From the NCBI GenBank assembly GCA_964017235.1, contig OZ024929.1, forward strand, positions 157,031,609 through 157,095,608: 64,000 nt of DNA, read 5' to 3'. The first letter of the stretch is position 1. Each line of letters starts with the position of its first letter. Of this stretch, positions 50,861 to 62,799 are shown in pieces. The translations under genes were made by a program, and so were the position numbers. The notes beneath the pieces were generated by a model, which was given only the letters and a program-made list of their open reading frames with translations, had not been told where the DNA came from and made no database searches. This stretch comes from Sabellastarte sp. h YS-2021 (lineage: Eukaryota; Annelida; Polychaeta; Sabellida; Sabellidae).

Positions 50861-51130
50861 TGACAAAGAAACACCCATGGCGGCCATCTTGTTTTTCAAA
50901 ATGAGGTCAAAACTAATCCCAGACAAGATTTTGTAATGAGGAACATACCCTGCGAATTTGAGATCTCTACCTATAACACCCTTTGCTCTAGAGGGCCAGC
51001 AAAAGTCCTTGCTGAAAGTCGAAAAAACGCCCATGTCGGCCATCTGTTTTTCAAAATGAGGCCAAAAATATTCCCAGGCAAGATTTTATGGTTATGAATA
51101 TATCCTGCAAAATTGAGAAGGCTAGCTATA

Positions 51131-52300
51131 ATCTTTTTTTTTCGAAATGGGAGTAGAATATATCAACAAACTTTGATGCCAAATTAAAAATCAAAAGTGA
51201 ACCAGTAATCTACTCAAGAATTGAACAGACGAGAATGACAAAAAGACACTGATCTTTATCAATGCAGCACAGAAGCAGCATTCACTTTATTATACAATTT
51301 TCAAAGCTTCTACATACACTACCCAGAAAAAAGATCAGGTCCAAACAGTTCCGGGTATTGCTAGGCCAGGATTGAACTAACACAGAATCAAAATACATGT
51401 AAAATGTTTATCACACAGGAGGTCTAGGACCTCCATTTTGTGGTAACTACAAATAATGACCTAGAACTTAACCACAACTATGACAGTCAAATGTGTGCAG
51501 AAGGTACCGCAACAAGCAAACCAACATGTCTTTCACTATTTTGGCACAAAATCAGTTAATTTCCGCTACAGGTGACCAAATACACAGTGGACATTATCTT
51601 TCAAAAGATTTTAAACACAATCTAAGTTTTGCAAAATAAAGTTCAAACCTGACACCCTCTGGGATTGCTCAGAACACCAGTAGTAATGACTCTAGCCAGT
51701 TAGAACAGTTTCTAAACCAATCCATTCTCATTATGTAAGACCAAGATTATTGAGACCCTCTGATGAAACACTTAATCCTCCACTTTATCAGTCTTGTACA
51801 GATTCTTATAACGGCAAATTGTGGGAGAGCTCACGGAAAAGTTTGAGTACACAATATTATAAACAAAAACATCACAAACCACGGGCCACTTTTTCCAGGG
51901 TAGTGTATTTCCACCATGTGGCCACAAAGAAACCAATACATGCATATACAAAACAACATGAAAAAATACAAATCTAGCATTTTGAATATGAACTGGATGA
52001 GAACATTAATGCTTGGATCAAAAGCACAAATAGCTGAAATGCGAGACTTTCACATACAGATCAGAACCTTTACCATTTTAAAAAGTCTAAAACACAGCAC
52101 CACAAAGCAAATGTTGCTGTAATAGTGCATATTTCACATCAGCAGAACTTCTATTCTCATTCGTGCCATTGGAATATCAAATACATGTTCAAAACAGGTC
52201 AATTTTCACAACTAAAATGTAATCTTTTGAATAACTTATGGTAAAAGTACAAGTACTCTATTTCATGAAACTATCAAAACTACTAAAAATAAGTAGCATC
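51131..52300. other. AT-rich DNA, no recognised feature
   Basis: No coding frame above 75 residues and no strong repeat. It could be part of a long 3' UTR or intergenic DNA; I cannot tell which. Confidence 0.4.
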
Positions 52301-53130
52301 AGAGATGTCTGTATGGGAGACTATCAGCACAGACTGTAAGTTCTGTAAAGGTACAAGAGAAAATGTACGTAAAGACAAAGCATCAAGATAAAACAATAGC
52401 AACACAACAGCATTAATTAGTAACCTAAAAGTTAGGAAGCTGTAAAATTATTAATTTAAGTATAACTGTCACTGGAGATGGCATAATTGGGTTAAAGTAT
52501 ATAATCAGCTGCAGCAATCCATATATTTTTGTGAAAGGAGAAATATGTCAGAAATATCACAGCAGAAGTCATTCTTGCGAGCTAAGGTCCAAGGCTACAC
52601 CTTGCAATTTCTGAGATAAAGCCCAGACAATTATTTAAAGGCCACGGTCAATACGGCATATTCAAATCAAGGACACCTCACCAATGTCCCTACTAAATAT
52701 CAACTTTCTACACCTTATGGTTTCCGAGATACAGCCCTGAAAAATGTCATGATTATTATGGCAAAGTCAAAGGTCAAATTAAGGTCACACCATGACATTG
52801 CAGACCAACACCTCCTCCCCCCCCCCCCCCCCGCCTTTCCACAGCCAATGTCCCTAATAAGTATTAACTTCCTACACCTTAAGGTTTCTGTGATGTAGCC
52901 GGGATAAAATGTTAAAGGTCAAGGTCACTACGGCAAGGATAAAGGTCAAATCAAGGTCACAAGACATTGTATACCTACAAGCCCTAACCAATGTCGCTGC
53001 CAAGTCTCAACATGATACGTCTTATGGTTTGTGAGATAAAGCCCAGACAAGATTTTCTGCCCACAAGAAAGCCATGGGTGAAAACAACACCCACACAGCA
53101 TGTAAAGGTTGAGTAAAATTAAAGCTTTTT
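52301..53130. repeat. Dispersed element with ~137-bp AAGGTCA-rich repeats
   Basis: The leader (AGCATCAGAGATG, CAGCAATCCATATAT) and diverged units with CAATGTCCCTACTAAATATC and GGTTTCCGAGATACAGCCC are shared with 62800-63800. The tail reads CCATGGGTGAAAACAACACC and the terminal hairpin is decayed. It has a C-run at 52818-52832. Confidence 0.7.
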
Positions 53131-53339
53131 GTGAACAAAAAGCGCCCCAATAAATTTTAAAAACACAAAGTGTTAAACTGTAAAGGAAGGGAAAAAAGGA
53201 AATAGTACTGTTTAAACTTTATCTCATACAGAAAGAATCATTATGGAAGCAGATTTGTAAAGTTATTGTTAAATACTACACTCTGGAACAGATATTACAA
53301 AATGATATCTTTGATGAAGGGAAAAAGTCATATTTATAA

Positions 53340-53520
53340 TGCATTTACAGTATTTTGTAAATATGTTTTCTACCTACTTTTCACACCTTAATAGTTAACG
53401 TGTTACTTTACTTCTGAATACCATTTGCAGGGCACAACTTTTGTGTTCGTTCCTTCTAATCTGAAACTGAAAACACACAGTCAGCGGACACAGAGCCCGT
53501 TCACAGGCACTGATTGCTAG
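53340..53520. repeat. Copy of the 20591-20870 dispersed repeat
   Basis: Shares ACCATTTGCAGGGCACAACT and the CAGTCAG..GACACAG..GCCCGTTCAC block. The hairpin is imperfect here (GCCCGTTCACAGGCAC). Confidence 0.65.
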
Positions 53521-53865
53521 TTTTTCCATTGTCCATGTTGTAGCTATGAAAAAAGTAGCTGAATAACATATTTTACCATAATGCCCTAAATGCCATACTT
53601 TTCAAGTTAAAAGTGATTTAGTGCATGATTTCGTGAATTTGAATGCATTAAAATTTATTTTAAAAATTTACAAAAAAATAATTAAGAAAGATCCAGGTCT
53701 TATACTCACACAAAATAATCTACCTGTGGCCTAGTACACATATGCAAGATAAGAGAGAAATCCCTCCAATAGTCAATCAGAAAATTGAGATAAAGTGTTG
53801 AAATTTTCACACTGTAATATCCTCGTGTATATCAGTTCTATTAATACTTGGGCTTCCGGGGATTC

Positions 53866-53955
53866 CCCTTTAGCTCAGCTGGTTAAAGAGCTAGACTTGT
53901 GTTTATTTCTGTGTGTAATCAGAAGGCTGTGAGTTCGAGACACAGAAGAACCAAT
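53866..53955 (+). other. tRNA-like sequence (tRNA pseudogene or SINE head)
   Basis: TTTAGCTCAGCTGGTTAAAG is a good A box with a GCTC/GAGC D-stem, and CTGTGAGTTCGAGACACAG gives a B box with a T-stem. Between them AGACTTGT and AATCAGAAGG look like an anticodon arm interrupted by about 15 bp. The 5' TTCCCCT does not pair with the 3' side, so no proper acceptor stem forms. A pseudogene or tRNA-derived SINE is more likely than a working tRNA. Confidence 0.4.
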
Positions 53956-54700
53956 CAATAATTTCTCCTTTCCCACTACAACATGCTTCTAATGGCTCTG
54001 GGGAACAGACAAACACACAGATCTGCATGAATTTTACAATTTATCATCCTCGATAAAGTATATTATAAAAGTAACAGCATGTCTCTGGGCCTTGTACTTT
54101 CGGTGGAGAAGATGTTCACGCGGACGCAGACACCGCATAGTGATTCTATAACGTCAGCCGACTAACAAGTCAGCTGACATAAAAAGAGAGGAAAGTTTCT
54201 CCAAAAAGGAGTGGTACTGAACTGAAATGGACTGTGTATCCCTTTCATGTGGCTTATAAACATGTGGATAGTATAGAGACAGAGATATCTTAGTGTCTCA
54301 CAAAAAGTAGATCACAAGCACATTTAAGCGAAAAAAAAGCTATTTTTATCCTTAACTCGCTATAGTGAAAAATTTCAAACTTCAGGTGGCCAGGACGCGG
54401 TTAATGTTATACCTCTACCTATAGCTCTGAAAACCTTGACTGCACACATAACACAAAAATAATTTATGTTGAACAAATTATTTTAGCCTAAAAATGCACG
54501 TCCATTTAAATTATTACAAACATAGTTTTTGTTGAATTATTTACTAAATGTGAAAATGTGTGAAAATTCCCAAGAAGTACCCAGTAGTAAGTAAATACTG
54601 CAGATAGAGGTCTGAAAGAAGCTGAATAACTTCTAAGAAAAGGGTGAAACCCGACAGTTTCTGAGAGTGACCAAGTATCCATTTCAACACCAGTTTGACC
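53956..54700. other. No recognised feature
   Basis: AT-rich sequence. The minus-strand 83-residue frame at 54506 has no motif I recognise. Confidence 0.4.
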
Positions 54701-56280
54701 CACAGCAGAGGAGTGTATAAAACTGACTGTCTCTTTAGATTGCATATGCTTTCCCATTTACTTCCAATTTATTCTAAAGCTACAAAAGGAAAAGTGAAAG
54801 AGATACAAGCAATACCCATGAAACTATGATTTTTATGACCCCGGTTTGATAAAAAATAGAGGGGAGGAGCGATTCAGTGATTCCAGTTTAAAACATTAAA
54901 AAGGCCCTGGAAAACAAAATTTTACTTATATTTAGCCTAAATGTCTAATTATAGTGAATATGGTGACTAGTCCTTTGAGTAAAAAGTGTTGGTTCTGAAA
55001 ATGTTCAATTTACTGGTATTTTAATTGAACCATTTGTGCTCTGCTGGTACATTTGTTTTTACCACGGGTGATATTAAATCTGTGAAATTAGCATTTTTGT
55101 AACCATGTCCATTGAAAATACAGGATAATTTCTGTTTATTATTAAAATACTTTTTAAAATAACATTGGTGCCTTAAAAGATTTGGAAAACACATATAGAA
55201 ACACGTGTGGAATGATGAAGAACTGAGTTTATGTAACTAACAAATGATCACATAATCTCAAACAATCCATGATTTTCGATTCAACATTTTCAAATAGTGA
55301 CAAATTTTGCCATTGTACCAGTAAGTGTAGTGAAATATTCTCTATTTTACCTTTTGATATTTTGTTCCAAAAATGTTCTTTTCTGTGGTGTAAAAATTTG
55401 TAAAGCAAAAGGAAATGGTTCCTTTTTGTATATTTTTGTATTTCTGTTCTTCATATGCTTTAAATCCCTCAAAGATTAGTACAACTTCTTTCTTTCCAAA
55501 TGTCACTATTTAACTTGTCAGACTATAATTACCTATTTACATTTAAAATCAGGGTCATTACATTTAATCATTTAAAAATTGATTCTTAATCTAACAAGTG
55601 TGGATTCATGAAGAAAGAATTCACACTTTTTCTATTGCCTTTCCCTCCAGAAGTGGTTTAATATCACCTCCCAATACATTCAAAAGCTCTAAAAGCAAAA
55701 CTGAAGGATACACAAGCTAAAAACACAATATTTGTGATTTTATGACCCCAGTTTGACTTATGGGGGGGGGGGGGAATCTGTCTGCCTTTCTAGACTCTCT
55801 GCATATGATTTCCTATTTCATCATAAATACATTCTAAAGCTCTATAACTAACTGAAAGGGAGATAATAGTCAAACACATAAAATGCAATTTGTGACCTCA
55901 GTTTGAGCCATGGAGGAGGGGGTGGGATCTGACCATCTTCCTAGACTCCTTGCATATGGTTTCCTACAATCTCCTAATACATTAGAAAACTCTTAAAGGA
56001 ATAATGAAGGCGATATTGGCCAAAAACTCAAAATCTCTGATTTTATGACCCCAGCTTGATCAATAAGGGTGGACTGGGTGGAAAATGTGACCAGATTTTC
56101 ATATGCTCTACATAAGGTTTCCTATTATTGCCTGATACATTTCAATTCACTAAATGCAACAAATAAGGAGCTAACAGGGGTTCTGACGAATTTAAGCTTT
56201 GTGGTTTCTACCCGGTGTAAAAATGCTCATAATATTGCTCAATTTTGGTCCAATCGCTCCCAAAATCTAATCAGCTATTG
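54700..56280. repeat. Diverged ~145-bp repeats, old satellite
   Basis: Units with TTTTATGACCCCAGTTTGA, GCATATG.TTTCCTA and ACATTCTAAAGCTCT recur at about 54725-54860, 55650, 55790, 55930 and 56080. A G-run lies at 55763-55774. They are strongly diverged and interrupted by AT-rich DNA (54900-55600). Confidence 0.65.
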
Positions 56281-57367
56281 ATATCATTAACATGTAAAAT
56301 GACACCAACTGTAGTAGTAATTAGTTTTTGGCAGGCTGCAATGACAAGCAAGTGTACCCAAAAAAACTTACTTTTGATCATTTGACTTTGATTAAGATAA
56401 TGGTCACATATAAGGCTGTGGAAAAATTTTAAGTGTCAAAAAAAATTGTAAGTGTCAAAAATGGTTAGAAAGAGCCCACTAATAAGGGAGATATTACAGG
56501 GATACCACAATCCGGCGGTGGCTGTAAGCAAACTCAACCCAAAAACAAAGAAGCACCCTTTTCAAGGGATGCTTAATAATATTAACTACATTTTAATTCT
56601 GTACATTACAAGAAGTTCCATAACTTATAATATCAAACATTTAGAGTGTTTAAAATTGTGTATCTTTGGGAAAAATACAATGCTGTCTGTTAACACAGGT
56701 TACTTTATCAACATCATAAATATCATTTCTACTGCAGTTTACAACTGCTTCCAGTATCATGTATTTATAGTGTTTACCAGCATATATATCTATGGAAAGG
56801 TTAATGATACACTGACAAAGATGAATAACTTTAATTTACCTCTACCCCATGAATATCAATGTAAAAGTCTCCACCTTATTTGATTATTAAAATGATGACT
56901 TCTGACTAGAAAATTCTTACAAAAGACACAATATGACAAGATCTTTTGACAAGAAAGGTGTGTTCCAAGTCAAACATCAAGGTATTTCAGACCCCCTTCC
57001 AGTAGAACTCTGAGAAGACAAACTCCTGTTACAACGGCTTCACCATATTTTGCCATTTAAAAGATGTTATCAAAATGATATAAAAAGAGAAACCTGAAAA
57101 CAGTCAGCCCAGTATTTGGGCTTTCTTTCTGCCGCAGTCACAACGGTTTTAAAAGTACTTTTTAATTTAAGAGATCAGCCAAACTAGTCTGTGTACATAG
57201 TCTACTCTGCACAGTAGTCTTTGTTCTTGATTCAAAATTAAAATAAAAATAACCTCATTAGCTGTTATTGCACTGAAATTAAAGTAGAAATGTACCTGAT
57301 TAAACACAAGGCATCAAACCCTACATTTTAACTGATTTCACCAATGGTGTATATAAAGTAAAGGGGC
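56281..57367. other. No recognised feature
   Basis: AT-rich flank of DIRS copy G. The 143-residue frame at 56452-56883 is rich in Ile, Asn and Tyr and looks like chance in AT-rich DNA. Confidence 0.4.
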
Positions 57368-57371
57368 AAAA

Positions 57372-57600
57372 TTGCAAATTTAATAAGTAAATTAAATTTT
57401 TATAAGTTAATACCCTATCCAATGGACAATAGCTTATCCGGTCGGCGCAGACAGGCCCGCCAAACGTCAGAAAAAGACGTCCTGTGTTTCCACCGGCCGG
57501 CCAGTCCCAGTACTGGGCACTCGCCAGGTGGGCACTCGCCAGGTGGCGTGTCGTACTTCCTTCCAATCTAGACAGCGTGACGTCATAGCATCTTTTTCAT
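57372..57600 (-). repeat. Right ITR of DIRS copy G
   Basis: Tip TTGCAAATTTAATAAGT to TGACGTCATAGCATC (TGACGTCA at 57578-57585). It contains a small tandem duplication of GGGCACTCGCCAGGT (57516-57545). Inverted against 61442-61634. Confidence 0.9.
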
Positions 57601-57662
57601 TGTCTAAACCTATTAGACCCCTAGTAAACTGATAGCAGGGTCGGTGGGATGGTCCTGTGTGT

Positions 57663-57748
57663 CCATTGGATAGGGTATTAACTTATAAAAACTTAATTTA
57701 CTTATTAAATTTGCAATTTTATTGCGTTAATACATCCTATCCAATGGA
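57663..57748 (-). repeat. ICR of DIRS copy G
   Basis: CCATTGGATAGGGTATTAAC through TTGCAATTTTATTGCGTTAA to CATCCTATCCAATGGACA; same design as in C and F. Confidence 0.9.
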
Positions 57749-57864
57749 CAATAGCTGAATAACTACCGCTTGGTCGGCGGTTAAGTTACTAGGGACTTAG
57801 GTGAACTCATAAACAGAACAAAAAATTTCTATCAAGCCTGGGTTAACCGGCCCAAACCGACTTA

Positions 57865-57886
57865 CCCCCCCCCCCCCCCCCGTTTT
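57865..57886 (-). other. Polypurine tract (copy G)
   Basis: A run of about 17 C then GTTTTAACAG on the plus strand; AAAA then a G-run on the sense strand. A second T-run lies at 57980-58005. Confidence 0.65.
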
Positions 57887-58062
57887 AACAGACCTGCTCT
57901 GAGGTAGGGGAACAGAGGGATGAGTTCAGTCCCATAAAAAGTAACATAAACCTCCTGAAGGAAGCACGTCAGAGTTTGTTTTTTTCGGGTTTTTTTTTTT
58001 TTTTTTTTGGGCGGGGGGTTCTTAAATATATGTACAACTATCTACATATGTACAGATCTCCT

Positions 58063-59090
58063 CTATGCCCTGGGCTGTTGGTGCATCTGTTGAGCAGCCA
58101 CTACAGGCCCCAGATGGTAGAGCTCTGAGTCGGCCCAAGCCACATCCTTCAGATAAAATTGTGTGAAGGTATTATGAGATTTCCAGTGGCAGGCTGACAG
58201 TATCTGCCCTAAGGAAACTCCCGACTGGAAGGCCTTAGAGGCAGCAAAGGCCCTGACATCATGGGCTTTAACCTGATGCAGGGTGTGGGCTTCGCCATTA
58301 GAGAGTTCATAGCACAGGATCACAGTTTGCTTGATCCATGAGGAGATAGTGGCAGGGGAGATGTCCTTGTCGAAACCTTTCTTGAAAGAAACAAAGACTA
58401 GCTCCTTGTTCTGCCTGAGGTCTGAGGTCCTGTCCAAATAGTAGCGCAAAGCTCTGACTGGACAAAGGGACCTGTCAGACTTGAGGGATCTATCCAGAGT
58501 TGGGGCCAGGGCTGGTATAACCACTGGGGCCACACTTTCTGGGCCCTCTTTTGCCAGCTGATTCTTTAACAGAAAGCTGGGTGATGGGTACAGGGACACC
58601 TTGGACCAGTCGGACTGGTGTCTGATGTTTTGTCAGGCATGTATCTCACTCCTTCGCTTGCCCGACCCAAGGGCTAAGAGGAATACAGTTTTGAAGGTCA
58701 GATGCTTCAATGATGCCTCTTTGATTGGTTCAAAGGGAGCCTTTGTCAGCTGGTGTAAAACCAGGGAGAGGTTCCAGGAAGGGATTCCCCTCCGACCTTT
58801 GGGTCTGTCTCTGTGGAAACTATCCAAGAGACAAGTGAGATTTTCATCTTGCTGATATTAATGGATGAATTTCCTAATTTATCAGCAATGGCAGACCTGT
58901 AATTATCAATGGTACTGGGCTGTAACTTCCTGTCCTGAAAAAGGTACATCAGGAAGTCAGCAACTGACTTTACAGGGGGTGCCCTGAAGTCCACCCGATG
59001 AGGCACCACTTTGTAAAAATGGTCCACTTTGCCTCATAAACTGATCTGGTTGATCCCCTCTGAGGAGCCTCAATTCTTGCTGCCACTGCC
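58063..59090 (-). pseudogene. DIRS tyrosine recombinase (copy G), nearly complete
   Basis: Three pieces. 58746-59090: GFSEAVAARIEAPQRGSTRS, VADFLMYLFQDRKLQPSTID, YRSAIADKLG. 58633-58827: RDRPKGRRGIPSWNLSLVLH, LLALGSGKRRSEIHA. 58063-58599: CPVRALRYYLDRTSDLRQNK, VSFKKGFDKDISPATISSWI, KAHDVRAFAASKAF, ACHWKSHNTFTQFYLKD. All catalytic boxes (Arg, HxxR, HW, Tyr) are intact, making it the best recombinase C-half here. Two single-base frameshifts (near 58850 and 58610-58630) break it. Confidence 0.88.
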
Positions 59091-59692
59091 TCAGAGAAGC
59101 CCCGTTTCTTGATTGCTGAGGCTCTAGGAGCCATGCATGGAGATTCAGATTTGTCAGATTTCTGTGAGGGATCTGATTGAATGGCTGTGTCAACAGATTG
59201 GGTAGGTTGGGCAGGCTCAGTGGGACCTGACTGGACATGGCCACTAGGTCCCAAAACCAGGGCATGTTGGGCCATCCCGGAGCAATCAGAATGATTCTCT
59301 TGCACGGGGAGTCCTGTAACTTCTCCACCACTTTGCCCAATATGGCTGTCGGTGGGAAGGCGTATGCATCCAGATCCTCCCATGGCAGACTGAGTACATC
59401 TACTGCTGTGGCCAGGGGGTCCGGTACCGGTGACACAAACTGAGGTAACTTGTTGTTGAACCTTGTGGCAAATAGGTCTATTTGAGGTCGGTGCCACCTG
59501 CTGCATAATGTTTGGAAGACCTCTGGAAGGAGAGACCACTCCGTTTGGATGGTCTGGCCAAGTCTGGATAGTTTGTCTGCTACCACATTCAGTCGGCCTG
59601 GGATATGTCGGGCTTTGAGAGTTACTTGTTTCTTGGTACACCAAGTCAAGATTTTCCACAGTAGGGCACACAGTGGGCCCGACCTCATGCCT
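59091..59692 (-). pseudogene. DIRS connector and RNase H remainder (copy G)
   Basis: EGGMRSGPLCALLWKILTW and VADKLSRLGQTIQTEWSLLP (end of RNase H), IDLFATRFNNKLPQFVSPVP, DAYAFPPTAILGKV, IILIAPGWPNMPWFWDLV. Open in this frame from the deletion junction to 58957. The parallel frame 58970-59734 is also open and runs into the recombinase, as in copies A, C and F. Confidence 0.85.
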
Positions 59693-61330
59693 CCTTCCTT
59701 TGTTCCATTGCTTTGGCCATAGCATGACAAACACTGGAGTTGAAATCTACAAAGAACTGCAATTCATCTGTAGCTGATGAGACCCTGCTTGTTGCTTTGC
59801 CTTTAGATTCTGTCCGGATGGTTTTTAGTTGAGCTTGCATATTTTGCTGGACCTTGAGAAGGCAGCGATTGAATCCGGCTGCTTGATTGCAAATAATGGA
59901 TGATTCCCTGGCAGATCTCTCCCATTTACGCAAGTTCTCCTGAGAAATGGGTCTGGACAAAAGTGGATTTGAAGCATTACCAGCCTGTCGGGCTATCCTC
60001 AGATATGTACTGTTTATACAGGAAGAGCCGGTATTCCATGATTTAACAGTGTTACTAGAGTCCTTCCTAGTTTCTGAGTGCAAGCCGTACCATTTACTCT
60101 GGGACTTGGCCGGTCAGACAAACTGGTCCCTTTGAAGAGTTCCAGCTTCTGCAGTAGGTGAAGGGTAACCCTGGACCAATGTAATATTAAGTTTGCTCAG
60201 CTTGTTGCACAACCATTCGTCCATGGGGAGATTGACAGAAACTTTGCCAGGAGTTTGCAACTTAGGTCCAGCGAAAGGGTCGTCATCCGACGTCTTGGCA
60301 CCTGAATCTACATCTGGAATGTGGGTCCACTCCATGTAGGACCGGATCCCCCTCATGGTCTCTCTATATGATTGTTCCTCTGAGAGGGATTGGTCAGGGT
60401 CAGTGAAAGAGACCTCATGATCGTCGGACAGCTCACCCTGCTCTGGATACCAGTCAACTGGAGGTCAGTCAGAAGTGAAACTTTCTGAGTCCGAATCACT
60501 GGAAGATGTGTCCTTCCTAGCAGTATCAAATGCAGCTGCAAATTGTCTCTGAGTAGTAGACTGGTCGGTCACACCGGAAGTTCCTGGTCAGTGTGAAGGC
60601 TGAGAAGAGTCAGAACCGGCCTTAGAAGCAGTAGCAGGCCTGTGAGGCAGTAGATGAAGGTCGGTGAGATTGTTGAGAAGGAGAAGGCTGGTCTGAAGGC
60701 TTCAAAAAGGGTTCAGATCTAATGGCACTGGCCGGTGGAGCATGGGTCGGTGTGACCTTGACAGCACTGAAAGTAGGCCCCTCGGGTCGGTCCAAAGTCT
60801 TGGCCAATAACAACACTTCCAACCGGTTGAACCGGTCCGACCATTTCTGTTCCATCACCTCAAGCTTCTGGTCGGTAGAATCTGAAGAAGGTCGGTGAGT
60901 AGACTTAACCGACTTGTCCGGCTTGGACCTGGAAGCCTTCTTTTCTTCTTTCTTCTTTCTTTTCTCAGCCGGCTTCCCACTCAAACCAGGCGACCCGGAG
61001 GTGCTCTGGCCATCCACAACCCCCACTACCGACACAAGTGCCGGGTCCACAAGGGTGGGACTGAGAGTGGTATCAGAAGATGGCGGATTCTTAGCTGGAG
61101 CAGACTTCAACTCACGCTTCTCCTTCTTCATCTTGTATGTAGGCGTGGAGAGTTGTGACAGTTGTTCAGGCATGAGCATTACAATGGTGACAATCAGATC
61201 CAGGCTTCTCTACACAGGGATCTTGTCCCTTCTTCTTATCACGACAGCGTGCACAGACGCTGTGCAAATCAAAACCTGCCATCATGTGGCCACAACCTCC
61301 CCTTCGTTGACTGGGCAAAGACATGTTAAG
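59693..61330 (-). pseudogene. DIRS gag-like region (copy G)
   Basis: N-terminus near 61310-61170: a Cys-rich start with DLHSVCARCRDKKKGQDPC and DCHHCN, the family-2 version of the Cys motif in copy A. A one-base shift follows, then 60622-61179 (Lys/Ser/Pro-rich, KKKEEKKASRSKPDKS), 60114-60356 (PMDEWLCNKLSKLNITLVQG) and 59685-60083 (QAQLKTIRTESKGKATSRVS, FNSSVCHAMAKAMEQ). At KAMEQ the sequence jumps to RNase H. The Gly/Arg tail is lost. Confidence 0.75.
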
Positions 61331-61441
61331 CTATAAGTCTTTAAGAATCCGTAGAATATAATAAAATATCAAAATATAAAGAGTTCTCACAAAAACTTTG
61401 AAATTACAATTCTCTCAAAAATTCTGTGTGTACAGCACAAG

Positions 61442-61634
61442 CGCCAAACGAAAAAGATGCTATGACGTCACGCTGTCTAGACAGGAAGGAAGTACGACAC
61501 GCCACCTGGCGAGTGCACAGTACTGGTACCGGCCGGCTGGTGGAAACACAGGACGTCTTTTTCTGACGTTTGACGGGCCGGTCTGCACCGACCGGATAAG
61601 CTATTGTCCATTGGATAGGATGTATTAACGCAAT
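61442..61634 (-). repeat. Left ITR of DIRS copy G
   Basis: From GCCAAACGAAAAAGATGCTA (TGACGTCA at 61463-61470) to GATGTATTAACGCAAT, ending at AAAA. Confidence 0.9.
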
Positions 61635-61638
61635 AAAA

Positions 61639-62799
61639 TATAATATTCCCAAGACAATACACAAGTGATCCAGCATCAATTTGAGGAATTAATTCTTGCA
61701 CATAACCTACTACAAACTACTAAACATAACTGCACAAAAAATCATCACAAATGTGTTGACCTATTCACTGTACACATACAAATCAATAGTCTTGCTGACC
61801 ATTAACACCAGGCTACAGTAAAATTCAGAATTCCAGAAGTATTATTGGCTCATTATTACAATCTTCTGTTCCAATAGATACTTATTTCCACAGGACATGT
61901 TACTTTACATTTTTTCAACAAATATTCTGCTGTAAAAATAGTTTTGTGTCTCCCTTCAGGTTTGTGCTAAATTTCATGTGAAAATGTCATTGTACTGGCG
62001 GAAATATAATTACTGACATCATTCTGGAAGTGCATTGTTGACTGTGATGCATTGCAGTCCCAGTGTATTACAAGTTCAAATGCACTGGACTATATTACAA
62101 GTGTCATTGCATTGTACTGAAACCTCTGACACCTGACTGTGTTAGGAGGGCATCATTTTACAATCAAGCAGTCTGAAAAAGTTAACTTTCCAACTCTAAT
62201 ACAAACTGGGTCATAAAATAAACAATTTGAACAAGATGGGTCAAGAAAAGAAAAATCTCCTGTATTGTGTGAAAGTGCTCAAGCAAGAACTGCTCAGCTT
62301 TTTCATCCAACTATCTTGACATATTTGATGCAACAATCTAAATATTAGACTTCAATAGCATCCTGAACCAAGCTCCACTCCGAAGCATTCAATAGAAAGT
62401 CAGTGAAAATGAATGCTAAAAGAAGAAGGGCATTTTAATTATAATGTCATGTTAGAATAGTATGAGTTAAATGAGTCTGGGGGAAAAGACAACAGATATA
62501 AATAATAGAAAAGAATGTGTTATTTTTAAAAAATCAATGCCTTTTAAACTACACACCAGAGCTTTGTAAATGCATATTACTTTTATTATTATTATTATAG
62601 CTCCACTGCCCAAATGCCCAAACAACAATCACAAACATAGTGCCAACTGCAACACAAACTCTTTCTAAGCATTTACTTGAGAGAAAAAGCATTTTTCTCA
62701 AACTAGGTACTGTCAGTTGACTTGTGTAGTAAGGGGGCAAACTTAAAAGTATATATACATACGTCAACAAGAAATACAAGTTTTTGCAGAGGACAAAAA
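61639..62799. other. No recognised feature
   Basis: AT-rich flank of copy G. Contains a short TTA microsatellite (62581-62600). No coding frame with a recognisable domain. Confidence 0.4.

Larger units (their letters stand above)
42085..51130. mobile_element. Satellite A element, interrupted by a Penelope-like element
   Basis: A leader at 42090-42185 (inverse of 8595-8690), about seven units of a ~147-bp repeat to 43256, the PLE insertion, about 4.7 more units (50177-50860) and a tail with GGCGGCCATCTTGTTTTTCA (50870-51130). Without the PLE it would be about 2.1 kb. No coding capacity. Confidence 0.7.
57372..61634 (-). mobile_element. DIRS copy G (family 2), RT-less deletion derivative
   Basis: Bounded by AAAA (57368-57371 and 61635-61638) with no longer TSD. 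Right ITR 57372-57600, ICR 57663-57748, polypurine tract 57865-57886, recombinase 58063-59090, connector and part of RNase H to ~59692, then directly gag (59700-61330) and left ITR (61442-61634). The whole RT and the front of RNase H are missing. Sister copy of F, shorter by the RT (about 1.7 kb) and without F's insertions. Confidence 0.9.

Noticed and set aside
51752-51790. Third hammerhead candidate (CTGATGAAAC)
   Set aside because: It has the CUGAUGA core, but no stem II and no correctly placed GAAA/stem III.
56452-56883. 143-residue ORF as a possible host gene
   Set aside because: It is Ile/Asn/Tyr-rich in AT-rich DNA, has no domain, splice context or homologous copy, and is likely chance.
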